Notes: generated by a model from the letters alone, not told the origin. DNA of 64,000 nucleotides from Bhargavaea sp. CC-171006 (GCF_009761675.1 NZ_QUZH01000015.1:124001-188000); one strand, 5' to 3'; shown: positions 17,301-26,592, counted from the first letter of the stretch. A program made the numbers and translations.

Positions 17301-17917
17301 CAGGCCTCTCCCCTTTCCTTCACGGCACGGATAAATCCTCGGATCAGATCCGGGTCTTTCCGCTTATCCCGTTCCACGCCACTTGACACGTCGAGTGCAT
17401 ACGGAGTTGTCTGTCTGACCGCCTCAGCCGCGTTGCCGGCGTTGAGTCCGCCGGCGATGATCGTCCGTTCCCGCGGGATGCCGGCCTCGGCAAGGAGCGA
17501 CCAGTCGAACACATTCCCGCTGCCTCCCCGGAAGTCGGTGCCCGGCGCATCAAACAGATAATAATCCACGTCATATTCGGCAGCCCTCCGGACATCCTCT
17601 GCCGTCCGGACGGAAAATGCCTTGATTGACGGCAGGCCGATTTTCCGGATCTGCTCAGGCGTCTCGTCGCCGTGGTACTGCACATAATCCAGCGGAACAT
17701 TCCGGTAGACGGTGCGGAGCTCTTCGGCATCCGGATTTACGAAGACGCCGACTTTCTTGACGTTCTCCGGTACACGGGCTGCCAGCTCCGCCGCCCATTT
17801 CATATCGACGCGCCTCCGGCTCGGGGCAAAGACGAATCCGATGGCGTCGGCTCCTGCATCGATGGCGGCTTTGACATGCTCGGCTTCCATGAGCCCGCAG
17901 ATTTTCACCCTTGTCAT
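17300..17917 (-). CDS. trpF: TrpF, phosphoribosylanthranilate isomerase
   Basis: This 205-residue TIM-barrel enzyme converts phosphoribosylanthranilate to CdRP. The general base Cys is in VKICGLM near the N terminus, and the general acid Asp is in FDAPGTDF. The C-terminal phosphate site reads [10 protein letters not shown] followed by DVSSGVE. It overlaps trpC by four bases (ATGA) and is fused to neither neighbour, as in most Bacillales. Confidence 0.96.
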   Translation of the reverse strand: MTRVKICGLMEAEHVKAAIDAGADAIGFVFAPSRRRVDMKWAAELAARVPENVKKVGVFVNPDAEELRTVYRNVPLDYVQYHGDETPEQIRKIGLPSIKAFSVRTAEDVRRAAEYDVDYYLFDAPGTDFRGGSGNVFDWSLLAEAGIPRERTIIAGGLNAGNAAEAVRQTTPYALDVSSGVERDKRKDPDLIRGFIRAVKERGEA

Positions 17918-18702
17918 GGCCGGAGCACCCCTTCCGCCCCGCGGTAAGAGCGGATGACCGCACCCGGGTCGCCGCTCCGCATGAGCGACTCCCCGACGAG
18001 GATGGCGTCCGCGCCGTTTTCCCGGACGCGTGCGGCATCCTCCGCCGACATGATCCCGCTTTCCGAAATCAGATATCGTCCCTGCTTTTTGCCGGCACGG
18101 GCGGCCAGCCGCTCTGTGTTGCCGAGGTCGACTTTGAACGTCTTCAGGTCACGGTTGTTGATGCCGATAAATGCCGGATCCAGTTCAAGCGCCCGGTCCA
18201 TCTCCTCTTCGTCATGCACCTCGACGAGGACATCGAGTCCTGCTGTCACCGCATAGGCGTGCAGCTCCCGGAGCCGCTCCTGCGGCAGCGCGGCCACAAT
18301 CAGGAGGATCACGGAGGCACCCGCCTGGAGCGCCCGGTCGATCTGCAGTTCATCGATGATGAAGTCCTTGCAGAGAATCGGGATCCGGACAGCTTCAGCA
18401 ACAGCTGCCAGATCTTTGTAGGACCCCTTGAAAAATGCTTCTTCCGTCAGGACGGAAATGCAAGATGCGCCTGCCTGTTCATAGCGCAGCGCCTGCTCGG
18501 CGGGATCCGCGTTCTCGTTAATGATGCCCTTTGACGGGGAGGCCCGCTTCACCTCGGCGATGACGCCAAGTCCGTCCTTTGCATCAAATGATTCCGACAG
18601 ACGCGGCCGCTTGTGCCGGATTGCCGGCGTTGCCGGGATTTCTGCCCGCAGTGAAGGAAGCCGCTTCCGCTTTTCTTCCAGAATATCGTCCAGGATCGTC
18701 AT
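17914..18702 (-). CDS. trpC: TrpC, indole-3-glycerol phosphate synthase
   Basis: This 262-residue TIM-barrel enzyme makes indole-3-glycerol phosphate. The catalytic lysines and glutamates lie in IAEVKRASPSKG, PILCKDFIID and LVEVHDEEE, and the phosphate site includes GINNRDLKTF and SESGI. It overlaps trpD by four bases and trpF by four bases. All expected residues are present. Confidence 0.97.
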   Translation of the reverse strand: MTILDDILEEKRKRLPSLRAEIPATPAIRHKRPRLSESFDAKDGLGVIAEVKRASPSKGIINENADPAEQALRYEQAGASCISVLTEEAFFKGSYKDLAAVAEAVRIPILCKDFIIDELQIDRALQAGASVILLIVAALPQERLRELHAYAVTAGLDVLVEVHDEEEMDRALELDPAFIGINNRDLKTFKVDLGNTERLAARAGKKQGRYLISESGIMSAEDAARVRENGADAILVGESLMRSGDPGAVIRSYRGAEGVLRP

Positions 18703-19727
18703 GGCGTGACCGCCTCCTTTGTTTGCTGGTGGAACCGGATGACGGATTCCAGCTTTTCCATCGCCTTGCCGGACAGGATGATGTCTTTTGCAAGACCGAC
18801 GCCTTCCTGTGCACTTTCTGCGCGCCCTGCGGCAAACAGGCCGATACCCGCGTTGAAAGCGACAGCATCGAATTTCGGGCCGCGGGCACCGCCGAGGACC
18901 GAGCGGAGGATTTCCGCGTTTTCCCGGCCGTCTCCTCCCTTGAGGGCGGACAGCGGGGCAGACGTGAGGCCCACATCTTCAGCTTCGAGCGTGAACGGGA
19001 TCAGGTCGCCGTTGTCCAGCAGCACGAAGTCATTCGGCCCCGCGAGAGAGGCCTCATCCATGCCGCCCGCTCCGCAGACGACGATCGCTCGCTTGCGGCC
19101 CTGCATCCGGAGAACCGATGCATAGTTCATCGTAAAGTCCTTCCGGCTGATGCCGGTGAACTGGGATGCCAGCGGAACGGGATTCGTCAGCGGTCCCGTC
19201 AGGTTGAAGATCGTGCGCCGTCCGAGCCGCGAACGGATCTGTCCGATGCGCTTCATTTTCGGATGCAGCCGCGGGGCAAAGAGGAATGCGATGCCTTCCT
19301 CGCGCAGCTGCCTTGCCGCCTCCTCCATATCCTGTTCGAGCCCGATGCCGAGTGCCTCCAGCACATCGGAGCTGCCCGAACGGCTGGAGATTTTCCGGTT
19401 GCCGTGTTTGGCGACCGGAACACCTGCGGCAGCCAGGACGAATGCCGAGGTCGTACTGATATTGAAGCTGTCCGAACCGTCTCCGCCCGTCCCGCAGTTG
19501 TCGGTGTACGGGGCTTCCGGGACATTCGGCTCGATCGCCATTCCGCGGGTCACCTCGGCAAGCGCCGCCACCTCGTAGGTTGTCTCTCCCTTGTCGGCAA
19601 GCGCCGCGAGGAATTCGCCGACCTCTTTTTCCGGCGTGCGCTCATCAAACATGAACAGCGCGGCTTCTGTCATTTCCTCGTAGCTCAGATCGTTTCCGTT
19701 CCGTACTTTCTGTGTAAACTCTCTCAT
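18699..19727 (-). CDS. trpD: TrpD, anthranilate phosphoribosyltransferase
   Basis: This 342-residue enzyme transfers phosphoribose from PRPP to anthranilate. The PRPP-binding loop GTGGDGSDSFNIST (about 81-94) and KHGNRKISS (about 108-116) are intact. The stop overlaps trpC. It is preceded by a 32-base gap after trpG, the only non-overlapping junction inside the operon. Confidence 0.97.
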   Translation of the reverse strand: MREFTQKVRNGNDLSYEEMTEAALFMFDERTPEKEVGEFLAALADKGETTYEVAALAEVTRGMAIEPNVPEAPYTDNCGTGGDGSDSFNISTTSAFVLAAAGVPVAKHGNRKISSRSGSSDVLEALGIGLEQDMEEAARQLREEGIAFLFAPRLHPKMKRIGQIRSRLGRRTIFNLTGPLTNPVPLASQFTGISRKDFTMNYASVLRMQGRKRAIVVCGAGGMDEASLAGPNDFVLLDNGDLIPFTLEAEDVGLTSAPLSALKGGDGRENAEILRSVLGGARGPKFDAVAFNAGIGLFAAGRAESAQEGVGLAKDIILSGKAMEKLESVIRFHQQTKEAVTP

Positions 19728-19759
19728 CTCTGCTCCACTCTCCTCTGCTCTCTATGGTG

Positions 19760-20386
19760 TTATAGCCCGGGAATCCGCTGGGGACCGGATGCATTTTCTT
19801 TCTGTTTGTTGAAGGCCTTGGCCTCTTCCAGGAAGGCGGCCAGCAGCCGCTCCCCCCTTTCCGTTCCGACCGATTCCGGATGGAACATGAGCCCGTAGAC
19901 CGGATGGCGGTCGTGCCGCACGGCCATGACCGTGTTGTCATCCATCGAGTAGGCGTCAGCGTGCAGGACTTCGGGAAGCGCTCCCTCGTCTAGTGCCGCC
20001 GAGTGGCAGCACATCACGCGGAGCGGTTGGGGAAGATAGGCGAACAGGCCGCCCCGCTTGTGCCTTACCATGGCCGGCTTGCCGTGACGGATCTGGGTGC
20101 GCCGGCTTTTTCCTTCGCCATAAGCGGCTGCGATGATCAACTGGCCGAGCGAGACGCCGAGGATCGGGACATCCGCCCCGAACTCCCGCACAATCTCCAT
20201 TGATTCCGGCCAGTCTTCAGGACTCCCGGGACCGGACGACAGGATGATCGCGGTCGGGTCGAACCGCTCGACCTTCGACAGCGTCGCCGCCTTCGCATCC
20301 AGGATGCCGATGTCCTCACCCAGCACGGCGAGGGCGCCGGACAGGTTCTGGGTAAATGAGTCTTCGTGATCGATCAGCAAAATCAT
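19760..20386 (-). CDS. trpG: TrpG-like glutamine amidotransferase lacking the nucleophilic Cys
   Basis: This 208-residue class I amidotransferase subunit should pair with TrpE and supply ammonia from glutamine. The fold is clear: HEDSFTQN at the start, the oxyanion strand LSSGPGSPEDW, and H169 and E171 in FHPESV. However, the elbow that normally reads GVCLGHQ is GVSLGQL (Ser79, Gln82, Leu83), so the catalytic cysteine is missing and the two residues after Gly are also changed. Hydrolysis of glutamine should be impaired or absent. TrpE may use free ammonia, or a second TrpG/PabA encoded elsewhere. It overlaps trpE by four bases. Confidence 0.88.
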   Translation of the reverse strand: MILLIDHEDSFTQNLSGALAVLGEDIGILDAKAATLSKVERFDPTAIILSSGPGSPEDWPESMEIVREFGADVPILGVSLGQLIIAAAYGEGKSRRTQIRHGKPAMVRHKRGGLFAYLPQPLRVMCCHSAALDEGALPEVLHADAYSMDDNTVMAVRHDRHPVYGLMFHPESVGTERGERLLAAFLEEAKAFNKQKENASGPQRIPGL

Positions 20387-21750
20387 TTGACCACCTCCGT
20401 GAGCGAACGGGCTTTGTTAGCCGTCTCCTTATATTCCAGTTCCGGACGGGAGTCATGGACGACTCCTGCGCCTGCGCGGACCGAAGCAATCCCGTCTTTG
20501 ATGAAAAAGGTCCGGATGGCGAGCGCCATGTCCATATTGCCGTTAAAGCCGATGTAGCCGACAGAGCCCCCATACAGGCCGCGAGGCGACGGCTCCAGAC
20601 GGTCGATGAGCGCCATCGCCCTGCCCTTCGGCGCGCCGGTCACGGTGCCGGCCGGAAGGCATGCCTTGATGGCATCGAACGCATCCGCACCCTCTTTCAG
20701 CTGCCCTTCCACTTCAGAAACGAGATGCATGACGTGCTCATAGCGGACGACTTCCTGATAGGCGGTCACCTTGACCGTCCCCGGTACTGCAGCTTTCGCG
20801 ATGTCATTGCGCCCGAGGTCGACGAGCATATCATGCTCGGCCAGTTCTTTCGGGTCGGCGAGAAGTTCCGTCTCAAGCGCCCGGTCTTCTTCCCGGTTTT
20901 TTCCCCGACGGCGGGTCCCGGCGATGGGGTTCATCGAGAGGGTGCCCCCCTTCGCCTTCACGACACTTTCCGGAGAAGTCCCGACGATGACCGTCTCTTC
21001 GAGGTCGATGATGTACATGTACGGCGACGGGTTGCGCCTGCGGAGCCGGCGGTACAGTCCGAAAGGGCTTCCGGAAAACGGTGCGCTCAGGTCACGGGAC
21101 AGGACCACCTGATAAAGCTCGCCTGCAGCGATGGCGCCGATTCCCTGCCGGACCGCTTCCTCGAAGGCTTCTTTTTCGGTATCCGATGTGAACTCGCCGA
21201 GCGTGAAAGCTTCCGTTTCCGGCTCGCCGGACAGGATCTGGGACTCGACTTTGTCAAGATCATCATCCGCCGGCCCATCCCCTAGATTGGTGCGGACAAT
21301 CGAGACTGTGCCCTCCAGATGGTCGAAGACGATGACGGTGCTGTAGACATTCAGGAGAACATCCGGCCCTGCACCGCCGGTTACCTTGTGCTCTCCCGCC
21401 CCGTATCCGATCGCCCCGACGGCGCCTCCCGCAAACGGGAAGGCTTCCGGTGAAGCGACCCTCGGCAGCAATCGCTGAAGCAGCTCCAGCGGCTCGCCCT
21501 CATGCCGGAATACTCTGCCCGTTCTGCAGTCCCGCTCTTCAAGGACACGGCCCTCCGCGCGGTATGTCTTCACCGGGTCCTGTCCGATGTAGGAATAGCG
21601 CCCCGGTCCGTCATGCGCGCCCGAGCTTTCCAGCATGAACTTCCTGCTGCCCTTCAGCCTGCCGAATACGGCCACCGGCGTCAGCGCATCCGCCGCAATT
21701 CTTCTGACGGCCACCCGTCCTGACTCTGTCTGTTCTCTGACTGTGCTCAT
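20383..21750 (-). CDS. trpE: TrpE, anthranilate synthase component I
   Basis: This 455-residue enzyme adds ammonia to chorismate and releases pyruvate. The chorismate-binding core is intact: NPIAGTRRRG, AEHDMLVDLGRNDI, PAGTVTGAPK and RAGAGVVHDS. The N-terminal part holds a FMLESS segment like the LLES motif of the tryptophan feedback site. It is the first gene behind the T-box leader and follows GGGAG about ten bases before ATG 21750. It is somewhat shorter than E. coli TrpE (about 520) but normal for the compact Bacillota type. Confidence 0.96.
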   Translation of the reverse strand: MSTVREQTESGRVAVRRIAADALTPVAVFGRLKGSRKFMLESSGAHDGPGRYSYIGQDPVKTYRAEGRVLEERDCRTGRVFRHEGEPLELLQRLLPRVASPEAFPFAGGAVGAIGYGAGEHKVTGGAGPDVLLNVYSTVIVFDHLEGTVSIVRTNLGDGPADDDLDKVESQILSGEPETEAFTLGEFTSDTEKEAFEEAVRQGIGAIAAGELYQVVLSRDLSAPFSGSPFGLYRRLRRRNPSPYMYIIDLEETVIVGTSPESVVKAKGGTLSMNPIAGTRRRGKNREEDRALETELLADPKELAEHDMLVDLGRNDIAKAAVPGTVKVTAYQEVVRYEHVMHLVSEVEGQLKEGADAFDAIKACLPAGTVTGAPKGRAMALIDRLEPSPRGLYGGSVGYIGFNGNMDMALAIRTFFIKDGIASVRAGAGVVHDSRPELEYKETANKARSLTEVVK

Positions 21751-21779
21751 CTCTGCTCAGCTCCCTTTTCTCAGAAAAT

Positions 21780-22128
21780 CAAAAAGTCCCCCGCAACAGG
21801 CACAGCAGTCCTGTTGCGGAGGACGGAGAATATCCGCGTTGCCACCTCCGGTTGGGGCGGATCGCCCCCTCTCGGCCATGCCGCAGATCGCGGCACGTTC
21901 CCTTAACGCGGGAAGGTCGTCCGCCGGGCCCGGGCCACGGCGGCTCTCATAAGTCCATTCACATGCGGGGCGCTCCGGCTTCCACCTGCCGCCGGCTCTC
22001 TGGGCCGCCTGTCGCATGCTACTCCTCTTACTCTGCAATTTCTCGGCTATGCTGTGCTCTACTCTGCTCTTTGATCCAAGGGCGATGCCGCTCCCGGCAC
22101 CTTCTGCCCCTACCGGACTAAAAAGTTA
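21780..22128 (-). promoter_or_regulatory. tRNA-Trp T-box riboswitch of the trp operon
   Basis: On the minus strand the leader holds the T-box core AGGTGGCAACGCGG (21834-21847), close to the consensus AGGGTGGNACCGCG. Stem I has an AGAGA-type motif followed by CCGGCGGCAGGTGG, then the specifier region GAATGGACTTATGAGAG with codon UGG at 21957-21955. UGG is the tryptophan codon and fits the operon. An intrinsic terminator follows at 21781-21824. Uncharged tRNA-Trp would favour the antiterminator and let transcription reach trpE. Confidence 0.93.
21781..21824 (-). terminator. Regulated terminator of the trp T-box
   Basis: On the minus strand GTCCTCCGCAACAGG pairs with CCTGTTGCGGGGGAC, with a nine-base loop, followed by TTTTTGATTTT. 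The 5' part of the stem is needed by the competing antiterminator that contains the T-box core. Confidence 0.9.
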
Positions 22129-22134
22129 ACACTC

Positions 22135-22163
22135 ATCTTACATTGTTTAGAAAATACCGTCAA
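22135..22163 (-). promoter_or_regulatory. Promoter of the trp operon
   Basis: TTGACG (22158-22163) and TAAGAT (22135-22140) are separated by 17 bases on the minus strand; transcription would start near 22128, just before the T-box stem I. Confidence 0.8.
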
Positions 22164-22210
22164 GTCCGTTTTCAGATTTTCTTCAGGCTGGCTTTTCAGA
22201 CTGCCGCCGG

Positions 22211-23698
22211 TTATTCCAGTTCTGCGATGGCTTCTGCGATCTCATCCTGGATCGGTGTGACGGAGCCCGCCAGATAATTGTTGAACAGGATGGAGAAGAT
22301 GTACTCCTCCCCATTTTCCGCGGTCACATAGCCGGACAGTGACGAGACACCGGTGAGCGATCCGGTCTTCGCTTTAACGTTCTCCGCAGCTGCGGTGTCC
22401 TTCATGCGGGTGCGGAGCGTGCCGCCGGTCATCCGGTCCGGATGGCCCGCGACAGGAAGTGAATTCAGGAAGACCGGGAACCACGGCTCTGCCTGGGCCT
22501 TATAGAGAAGGACAGAAAGCTGCTCCGCGGTCACAAGGTTCTTATGCGACATGCCGGAGCCATCACGCAGGCGCATGCCGGCCGGGTCGAGGCCATATGC
22601 TGCAAGCACATCCTCCATCACGCTGAGTCCGGCATCCCACGAGCCTTCTCCGGCACCCTTGCGGCCGATTTCCTTAACGAGCACTTCCGCATGACCGTTA
22701 TTGCTGAGCTTCATGAACGGGATATACAGCTCGCTAAGCGGCATTGATTCCTTTGAAGCCAGGGCGGTCGCACCTTCAGGGGTTTCACCCTCCGCAAGCT
22801 TCCCGGAAACTGTGATGCCTTCCTGCTTCAAAGCCTGTTTGAACAGATCAAGCGCATAAATCGTCGGGTCCTCGACGGCCGTCCAGGAACGCGATGCTGT
22901 CGCTCCGACCGGAATCGTTCCCGTAATTACAATGTTATTCGTGCCGTGCTCGCGGGTGATGGAAATCGATTTCTTCCCGTCTTTGGCAACGGTCTCTGCG
23001 CGGTTGTCGATCGTCACGGATTCCGTAAACGGCTCGAGCGTGATCTCCGCCGCGGCACCTGCTTCATTGGCCGGATTGACGTTCACGATGACGGTGCCCG
23101 CGTCATAGTCGTTGTTCGGCGAAGCGGTCAGTGCTGACACGCCGGCTCCGGTGTAGTTGTGCTCATCTGACCAGTTCAGGTCTTCCGACAGCAGCACGTC
23201 ATCATACCAGCTGTCATCCGCGATGAGGCTGCCGTGGACTTTCTTGACGCCCTTCGCCTTCACATCCTTTGCGAATTGGGCAAAGTCTTCCTTGAGCAGA
23301 GTCGGGTCGCCCTTGCCTCGAAGATACAGGTCACCCTTCAGGACGCCTCCAGGAGTCAGCTTGCCCGTATGAAGGACATCCGTCATGAACCGGTGGTCAG
23401 GCCCAAGCACTTCAAGTGCAGCGACGCCGGTCAGGATCTTCATGTTCGAGGCCGGATGGAGCAACAGATCATCGGTGCGCTCGAAAACCGTCTCCCCCGT
23501 AGAGGCCTTTGTCACATTCACCCCGAATGAGGCGCCATCCAGCCTCGGGTCCTTGAGGATTTCGCTCAGTGCGTTGCCGAGTGCGGCACCTTCTTCAGTC
23601 GCGACGGCGGGCTGCAGGCCGGGTGCGGCGCCTGCGGGTACGAGAAGAAGCGCTGAAAGTGTCATTGCGGTTAGCCATTTTTTCTTCGTGGCCGGCAT
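22211..23698 (-). CDS. dacC: D-alanyl-D-alanine carboxypeptidase/endopeptidase (PBP4a, peptidase S13)
   Basis: This is a 495-residue secreted penicillin-binding protein that trims or cleaves peptidoglycan peptides. A signal peptide covers about the first 34 residues (KKK, then a hydrophobic run, then AVA-T). The three active-site motifs are S84-x-x-K87 in HPASNMK, SNN in KLSNNGHAE, and KTG in AKTGSLTG. The large insertion between motifs one and two is typical of S13 enzymes such as B. subtilis DacC (491 residues). It is transcribed on its own upstream of the trp leader. Confidence 0.93.
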   Translation of the reverse strand: MPATKKKWLTAMTLSALLLVPAGAAPGLQPAVATEEGAALGNALSEILKDPRLDGASFGVNVTKASTGETVFERTDDLLLHPASNMKILTGVAALEVLGPDHRFMTDVLHTGKLTPGGVLKGDLYLRGKGDPTLLKEDFAQFAKDVKAKGVKKVHGSLIADDSWYDDVLLSEDLNWSDEHNYTGAGVSALTASPNNDYDAGTVIVNVNPANEAGAAAEITLEPFTESVTIDNRAETVAKDGKKSISITREHGTNNIVITGTIPVGATASRSWTAVEDPTIYALDLFKQALKQEGITVSGKLAEGETPEGATALASKESMPLSELYIPFMKLSNNGHAEVLVKEIGRKGAGEGSWDAGLSVMEDVLAAYGLDPAGMRLRDGSGMSHKNLVTAEQLSVLLYKAQAEPWFPVFLNSLPVAGHPDRMTGGTLRTRMKDTAAAENVKAKTGSLTGVSSLSGYVTAENGEEYIFSILFNNYLAGSVTPIQDEIAEAIAELE

Positions 23699-23868
23699 GG
23701 ATTTTCCCCCTTAAGAATCAGTTTGAACCAGTGTAGCAATAAAATTCTGAATTCTCTATCTTATGATGGGCTTATTTTCTTCTTGCATGAGCGGGAGAAA
23801 AGTCCCGGCCACAGACTAAGCACCCGCCGGATGGGTATAGTGAAAATAGTGGAAGGAGGCGATGGAGC

Positions 23869-25227
23869 ATGGCGGCTGACATGAAATCCGAACAGCTGAC
23901 AATCGCCCTCGTCCGGCAGCTGAAGGAAGGCGACCGGAAAGGGTTTTTGAAGCTGTTTATGGATCTGCGCCCGTATGACCAAGCCGTACAGTACATGGAA
24001 ATCCCGAAAAAACATCACCCGCTGATTCTGGAATGGCTCGACCTTCCGGCCATTACGGAGATGCTTCCGTACCTAGAGCCGGAGAATCAGATGGAATTCA
24101 TCAGAGCCCTCGGGCCCGACAAGGCCGTTCCTGTCCTCGACATGATGCAGAACGACGACCTTGCTGCGATGCTGACGGACCTCTCGCCGGAAGAGATCGA
24201 CCGGCTCACCGGCCAGATGCTCAAGGAAGAAGCGGAAAGCGTACGGAAGATTCTCGACTATCCGCCGGAGACGGCCGGCCGCATCATGACGAACCGCTTT
24301 GTCTGGGTCCACGAGGACTATACAGTCGGGCAGGCGGTCGAAAAGCTGAAAAACTACAGCGACTACGCGGAATACCTGAACTATACATACGTCATCAACA
24401 GCGACAAGCAGCTGATCGGCGTTTTGTCGTACCGACAGCTGCTCCTGACAGATGCGGACACGCCGGTCAGGGACGTCATGTCCCGCCGTGTCATTTCGGC
24501 GAACGCCCGGACTGACCAGGAAGACGTGGCCAAGCAGTTTGCGCGCTATGATTTTGTCGCGGTCCCTGTCACCGATGATGACAATGTCCTCGTCGGCATC
24601 ATCACCGTTGACGACGTGATCGATGTCATCGTCCAGGAAGCGGATGAAGACATCGAAATGCTGATGGCGAGCGGTAAGCAGATTGACTTCCGGACAAAGC
24701 CGGTCACGGCCGCCATGCGGCGTCTGCCTTGGCTGATCCTGCTTCTGTTTATCGGACTCGTTTCGGGCAGCATCATCAGCGGATTCGAAGACACCCTTAA
24801 CCAGGTGGTCGCCCTTGCATTCTTCATGCCGCTCATCGCCGGCATGACGGGGAACACCGGCACACAGTCTCTGTCGCTGATCGTCCGCGGGCTCGCAACG
24901 GAAGACCTGGACATGAAAACCGCTATCCGGGTCGTGCTCCGCGAACTGATGGTCGGCATCCTCATCGGTATCATATGCGGCGTGCTCATCTCGATCATCG
25001 CCTTTATCTGGCAGGGCAGCTTCATCCTCGGAATCGTGGTAGGCGCCTCACTCGTCATCACGCTCATCATCGGGACGCTGGCGGGCACGATCATCCCTCT
25101 CGTCCTCAGCCGGTTCAAATTCGACCCGGCCGTGGCAAGCGGCCCCCTCATCACGACTGTCAACGACATCCTCTCGCTCCTGATCTACTTCGGGATCGCG
25201 ACGATGTTCCTGAATTACCTGACGTGA
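23869..25227 (+). CDS. mgtE: MgtE, magnesium channel/transporter
   Basis: This 452-residue protein has the MgtE layout: an N-terminal helical superhelix (about 10-135), two CBS domains (about 140-262; IGVLSYRQLLL and VGIITVDDVIDV) that sense Mg2+, a connecting helix, and five membrane helices from about 288. The pore motif PLIAGMTGNTGTQS is intact. ATG 23869 follows GGAGG. I looked for an M-box riboswitch in the 170-base leader and did not find one, so control is probably at the protein level. Confidence 0.95.
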   Translation: MAADMKSEQLTIALVRQLKEGDRKGFLKLFMDLRPYDQAVQYMEIPKKHHPLILEWLDLPAITEMLPYLEPENQMEFIRALGPDKAVPVLDMMQNDDLAAMLTDLSPEEIDRLTGQMLKEEAESVRKILDYPPETAGRIMTNRFVWVHEDYTVGQAVEKLKNYSDYAEYLNYTYVINSDKQLIGVLSYRQLLLTDADTPVRDVMSRRVISANARTDQEDVAKQFARYDFVAVPVTDDDNVLVGIITVDDVIDVIVQEADEDIEMLMASGKQIDFRTKPVTAAMRRLPWLILLLFIGLVSGSIISGFEDTLNQVVALAFFMPLIAGMTGNTGTQSLSLIVRGLATEDLDMKTAIRVVLRELMVGILIGIICGVLISIIAFIWQGSFILGIVVGASLVITLIIGTLAGTIIPLVLSRFKFDPAVASGPLITTVNDILSLLIYFGIATMFLNYLT

Positions 25228-25259
25228 CGTCAATCCGTGCCAGACTGTGCACAACAACA

Positions 25260-25301
25260 AAGCAGCTGACCGCCATCCCATCCGGGTGCGTCAGCTGCTT
25301 T
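25260..25301. terminator. Bidirectional terminator after mgtE
   Basis: AAGCAGCTGAC and GTCAGCTGCTT form an 11-bp stem around an 18-base interior. The right arm overlaps the stop codon of the convergent gene ending at 25291. Confidence 0.8.
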
Positions 25302-25731
25302 CATCCTGCCCGATCTTTGCGATCAGCTGTTCCATCATTGCATTCAGCCGCTCGATGTCCGGCGAAGGTTGCCGGTCCAGTTTCTGTGCCATTTCATCGA
25401 TCTGTTTTTGCATCAGTTCCATCTGCTGCTGACTTTGCTGTTCCTGCTGGTCATTCAGCTGTTTCTTCAGATCATCCAGCTGTTGCTGGAATTGCGCATG
25501 CAACTGGTCCTCCTGCTCTTGCTCGATGCGGGCTTCCTCTATGGCAATGGCGGCGCCGATCACTCCAAGCGTATCACCGATCGCTGCAAGGATTCCGCCA
25601 AACAGTCCGATTGCAGCTCCACGGCTGACCGGTGAGCCGCCCGAATTATTGCCGCAATTACCCGCCTGGTATTGTTGGCTTGGCGGATATTGAAGGCCTC
25701 CGCCATTCTGATAGGGAGGTCCCTGCCACAT
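25291..25731 (-). CDS. Small Gln-rich coiled-coil protein, unknown function
   Basis: This protein of about 146 residues has three parts: a Pro/Gly/Gln/Tyr-rich N terminus (MWQGPPYQNGGG onward), a short hydrophobic segment (GAAIGLFGGILAAIGDTLGVIGAAIAI) that may insert in or bind a membrane, and a long Gln/Glu-rich coiled coil. I choose ATG 25731 because GGGGGAG lies about seven bases upstream; ATG 25737 is an alternative. I do not recognise the family. It resembles small spore- or surface-associated Bacillales proteins only in composition. Confidence 0.6.
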   Translation of the reverse strand: MWQGPPYQNGGGLQYPPSQQYQAGNCGNNSGGSPVSRGAAIGLFGGILAAIGDTLGVIGAAIAIEEARIEQEQEDQLHAQFQQQLDDLKKQLNDQQEQQSQQQMELMQKQIDEMAQKLDRQPSPDIERLNAMMEQLIAKIGQDESS

Positions 25732-25905
25732 ATCCATCTCTCCCCCGGTTCGCTTCCCTTTATGGATCCACTTCTCCACTATCATATGAACCGGGCGTGC
25801 AAATGGACCATCAGCACAACGTTTCAACATTTTTAATCAGTTGTGTAACACTTACGGCCCCTTATGTAACATCAGTCCCCGACCCCATACACTCGGGACA
25901 TTTCC

Positions 25906-26592
25906 TCATCGCTCATACCGGACAAACCACTCATTGCCGTCCCCCACCAAAGCAGTTCCTGCCCAGCCAGCCGCGAGCAGCGCCTGCTGGCCGGAGATGT
26001 CATCCATCGGAATTTCGCGGGCATCAGTTCGCTGCCGCTCAGGTGTCTGCAGGTCTTTATAGAAAACATACCGGAGCTTGCCGCCGTACTTCTCCTTGAG
26101 TGCACGGACTTCGAGGCCGTGCCTGAACTTATCCTTCAGGCTCGGGATGTTCCCCGGCATGACCGTCGAGCAGACATAGCGGTAGCGATTCGCGTCCACG
26201 CGGTCCATGAGGACACTCCCCATGAGCGTCTGGAGCGAAAATCCGCGCCACTTCGGGGAGACGGCGGAGATCTCCTGATAGATGACCTTGCCGATCTCGT
26301 CTTCCGGCACGCCAACATCGCGGCCGAGCCCTTCATGATCATTGTCCGGGATGAGCATTGCCCGCCAGGCGATCATCTCGCCGTCCGCATACACCCCGAT
26401 CATCTCGCCGTTGCCGTCCAGGATAAATCGGAATTCATCCTCCGTCAGCGGCTGAAGGCGCTCCTTCACCTCAAGCGCTCCGATGACTTCATCCTGGAGC
26501 GAGAGAACCTCCGGCAACTGCTCCGGAGTAAGCCTGCGCATATGGATGGGCTGGCCGTTTCTCAGTTCACCCTCAAAGATATGGTTCTTCAT
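25906..26592 (-). CDS. GNAT-like N-acetyltransferase
   Basis: This is a 228-residue protein with the overall pattern of GNAT acetyltransferases: the central strand with EMIAWRAMLIP, then a likely acetyl-CoA-binding helix after VSPKWRGFSLQTLMGSVL, where R-G-F-S replaces the usual R/Q-x-x-G-x-G/A loop. The substrate is unknown. ATG 26592 follows GGGGAT at six bases. It is divergent from the VOC gene at 26682 and stands alone. The acetyltransferase assignment is moderate because the P-loop is only partly conserved. Confidence 0.6.
   Translation of the reverse strand: MKNHIFEGELRNGQPIHMRRLTPEQLPEVLSLQDEVIGALEVKERLQPLTEDEFRFILDGNGEMIGVYADGEMIAWRAMLIPDNDHEGLGRDVGVPEDEIGKVIYQEISAVSPKWRGFSLQTLMGSVLMDRVDANRYRYVCSTVMPGNIPSLKDKFRHGLEVRALKEKYGGKLRYVFYKDLQTPERQRTDAREIPMDDISGQQALLAAGWAGTALVGDGNEWFVRYER

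Noticed and set aside
21757-22039. A 93-codon open frame on the minus strand before trpE as a leader peptide gene
   Set aside because: It overlaps the T-box structure and contains no Trp run; the T-box explains the conservation.
23700-23868. M-box riboswitch before mgtE
   Set aside because: The leader is at most 170 bases, and I could not find the conserved M-box segments; only a small GC-rich hairpin is visible.
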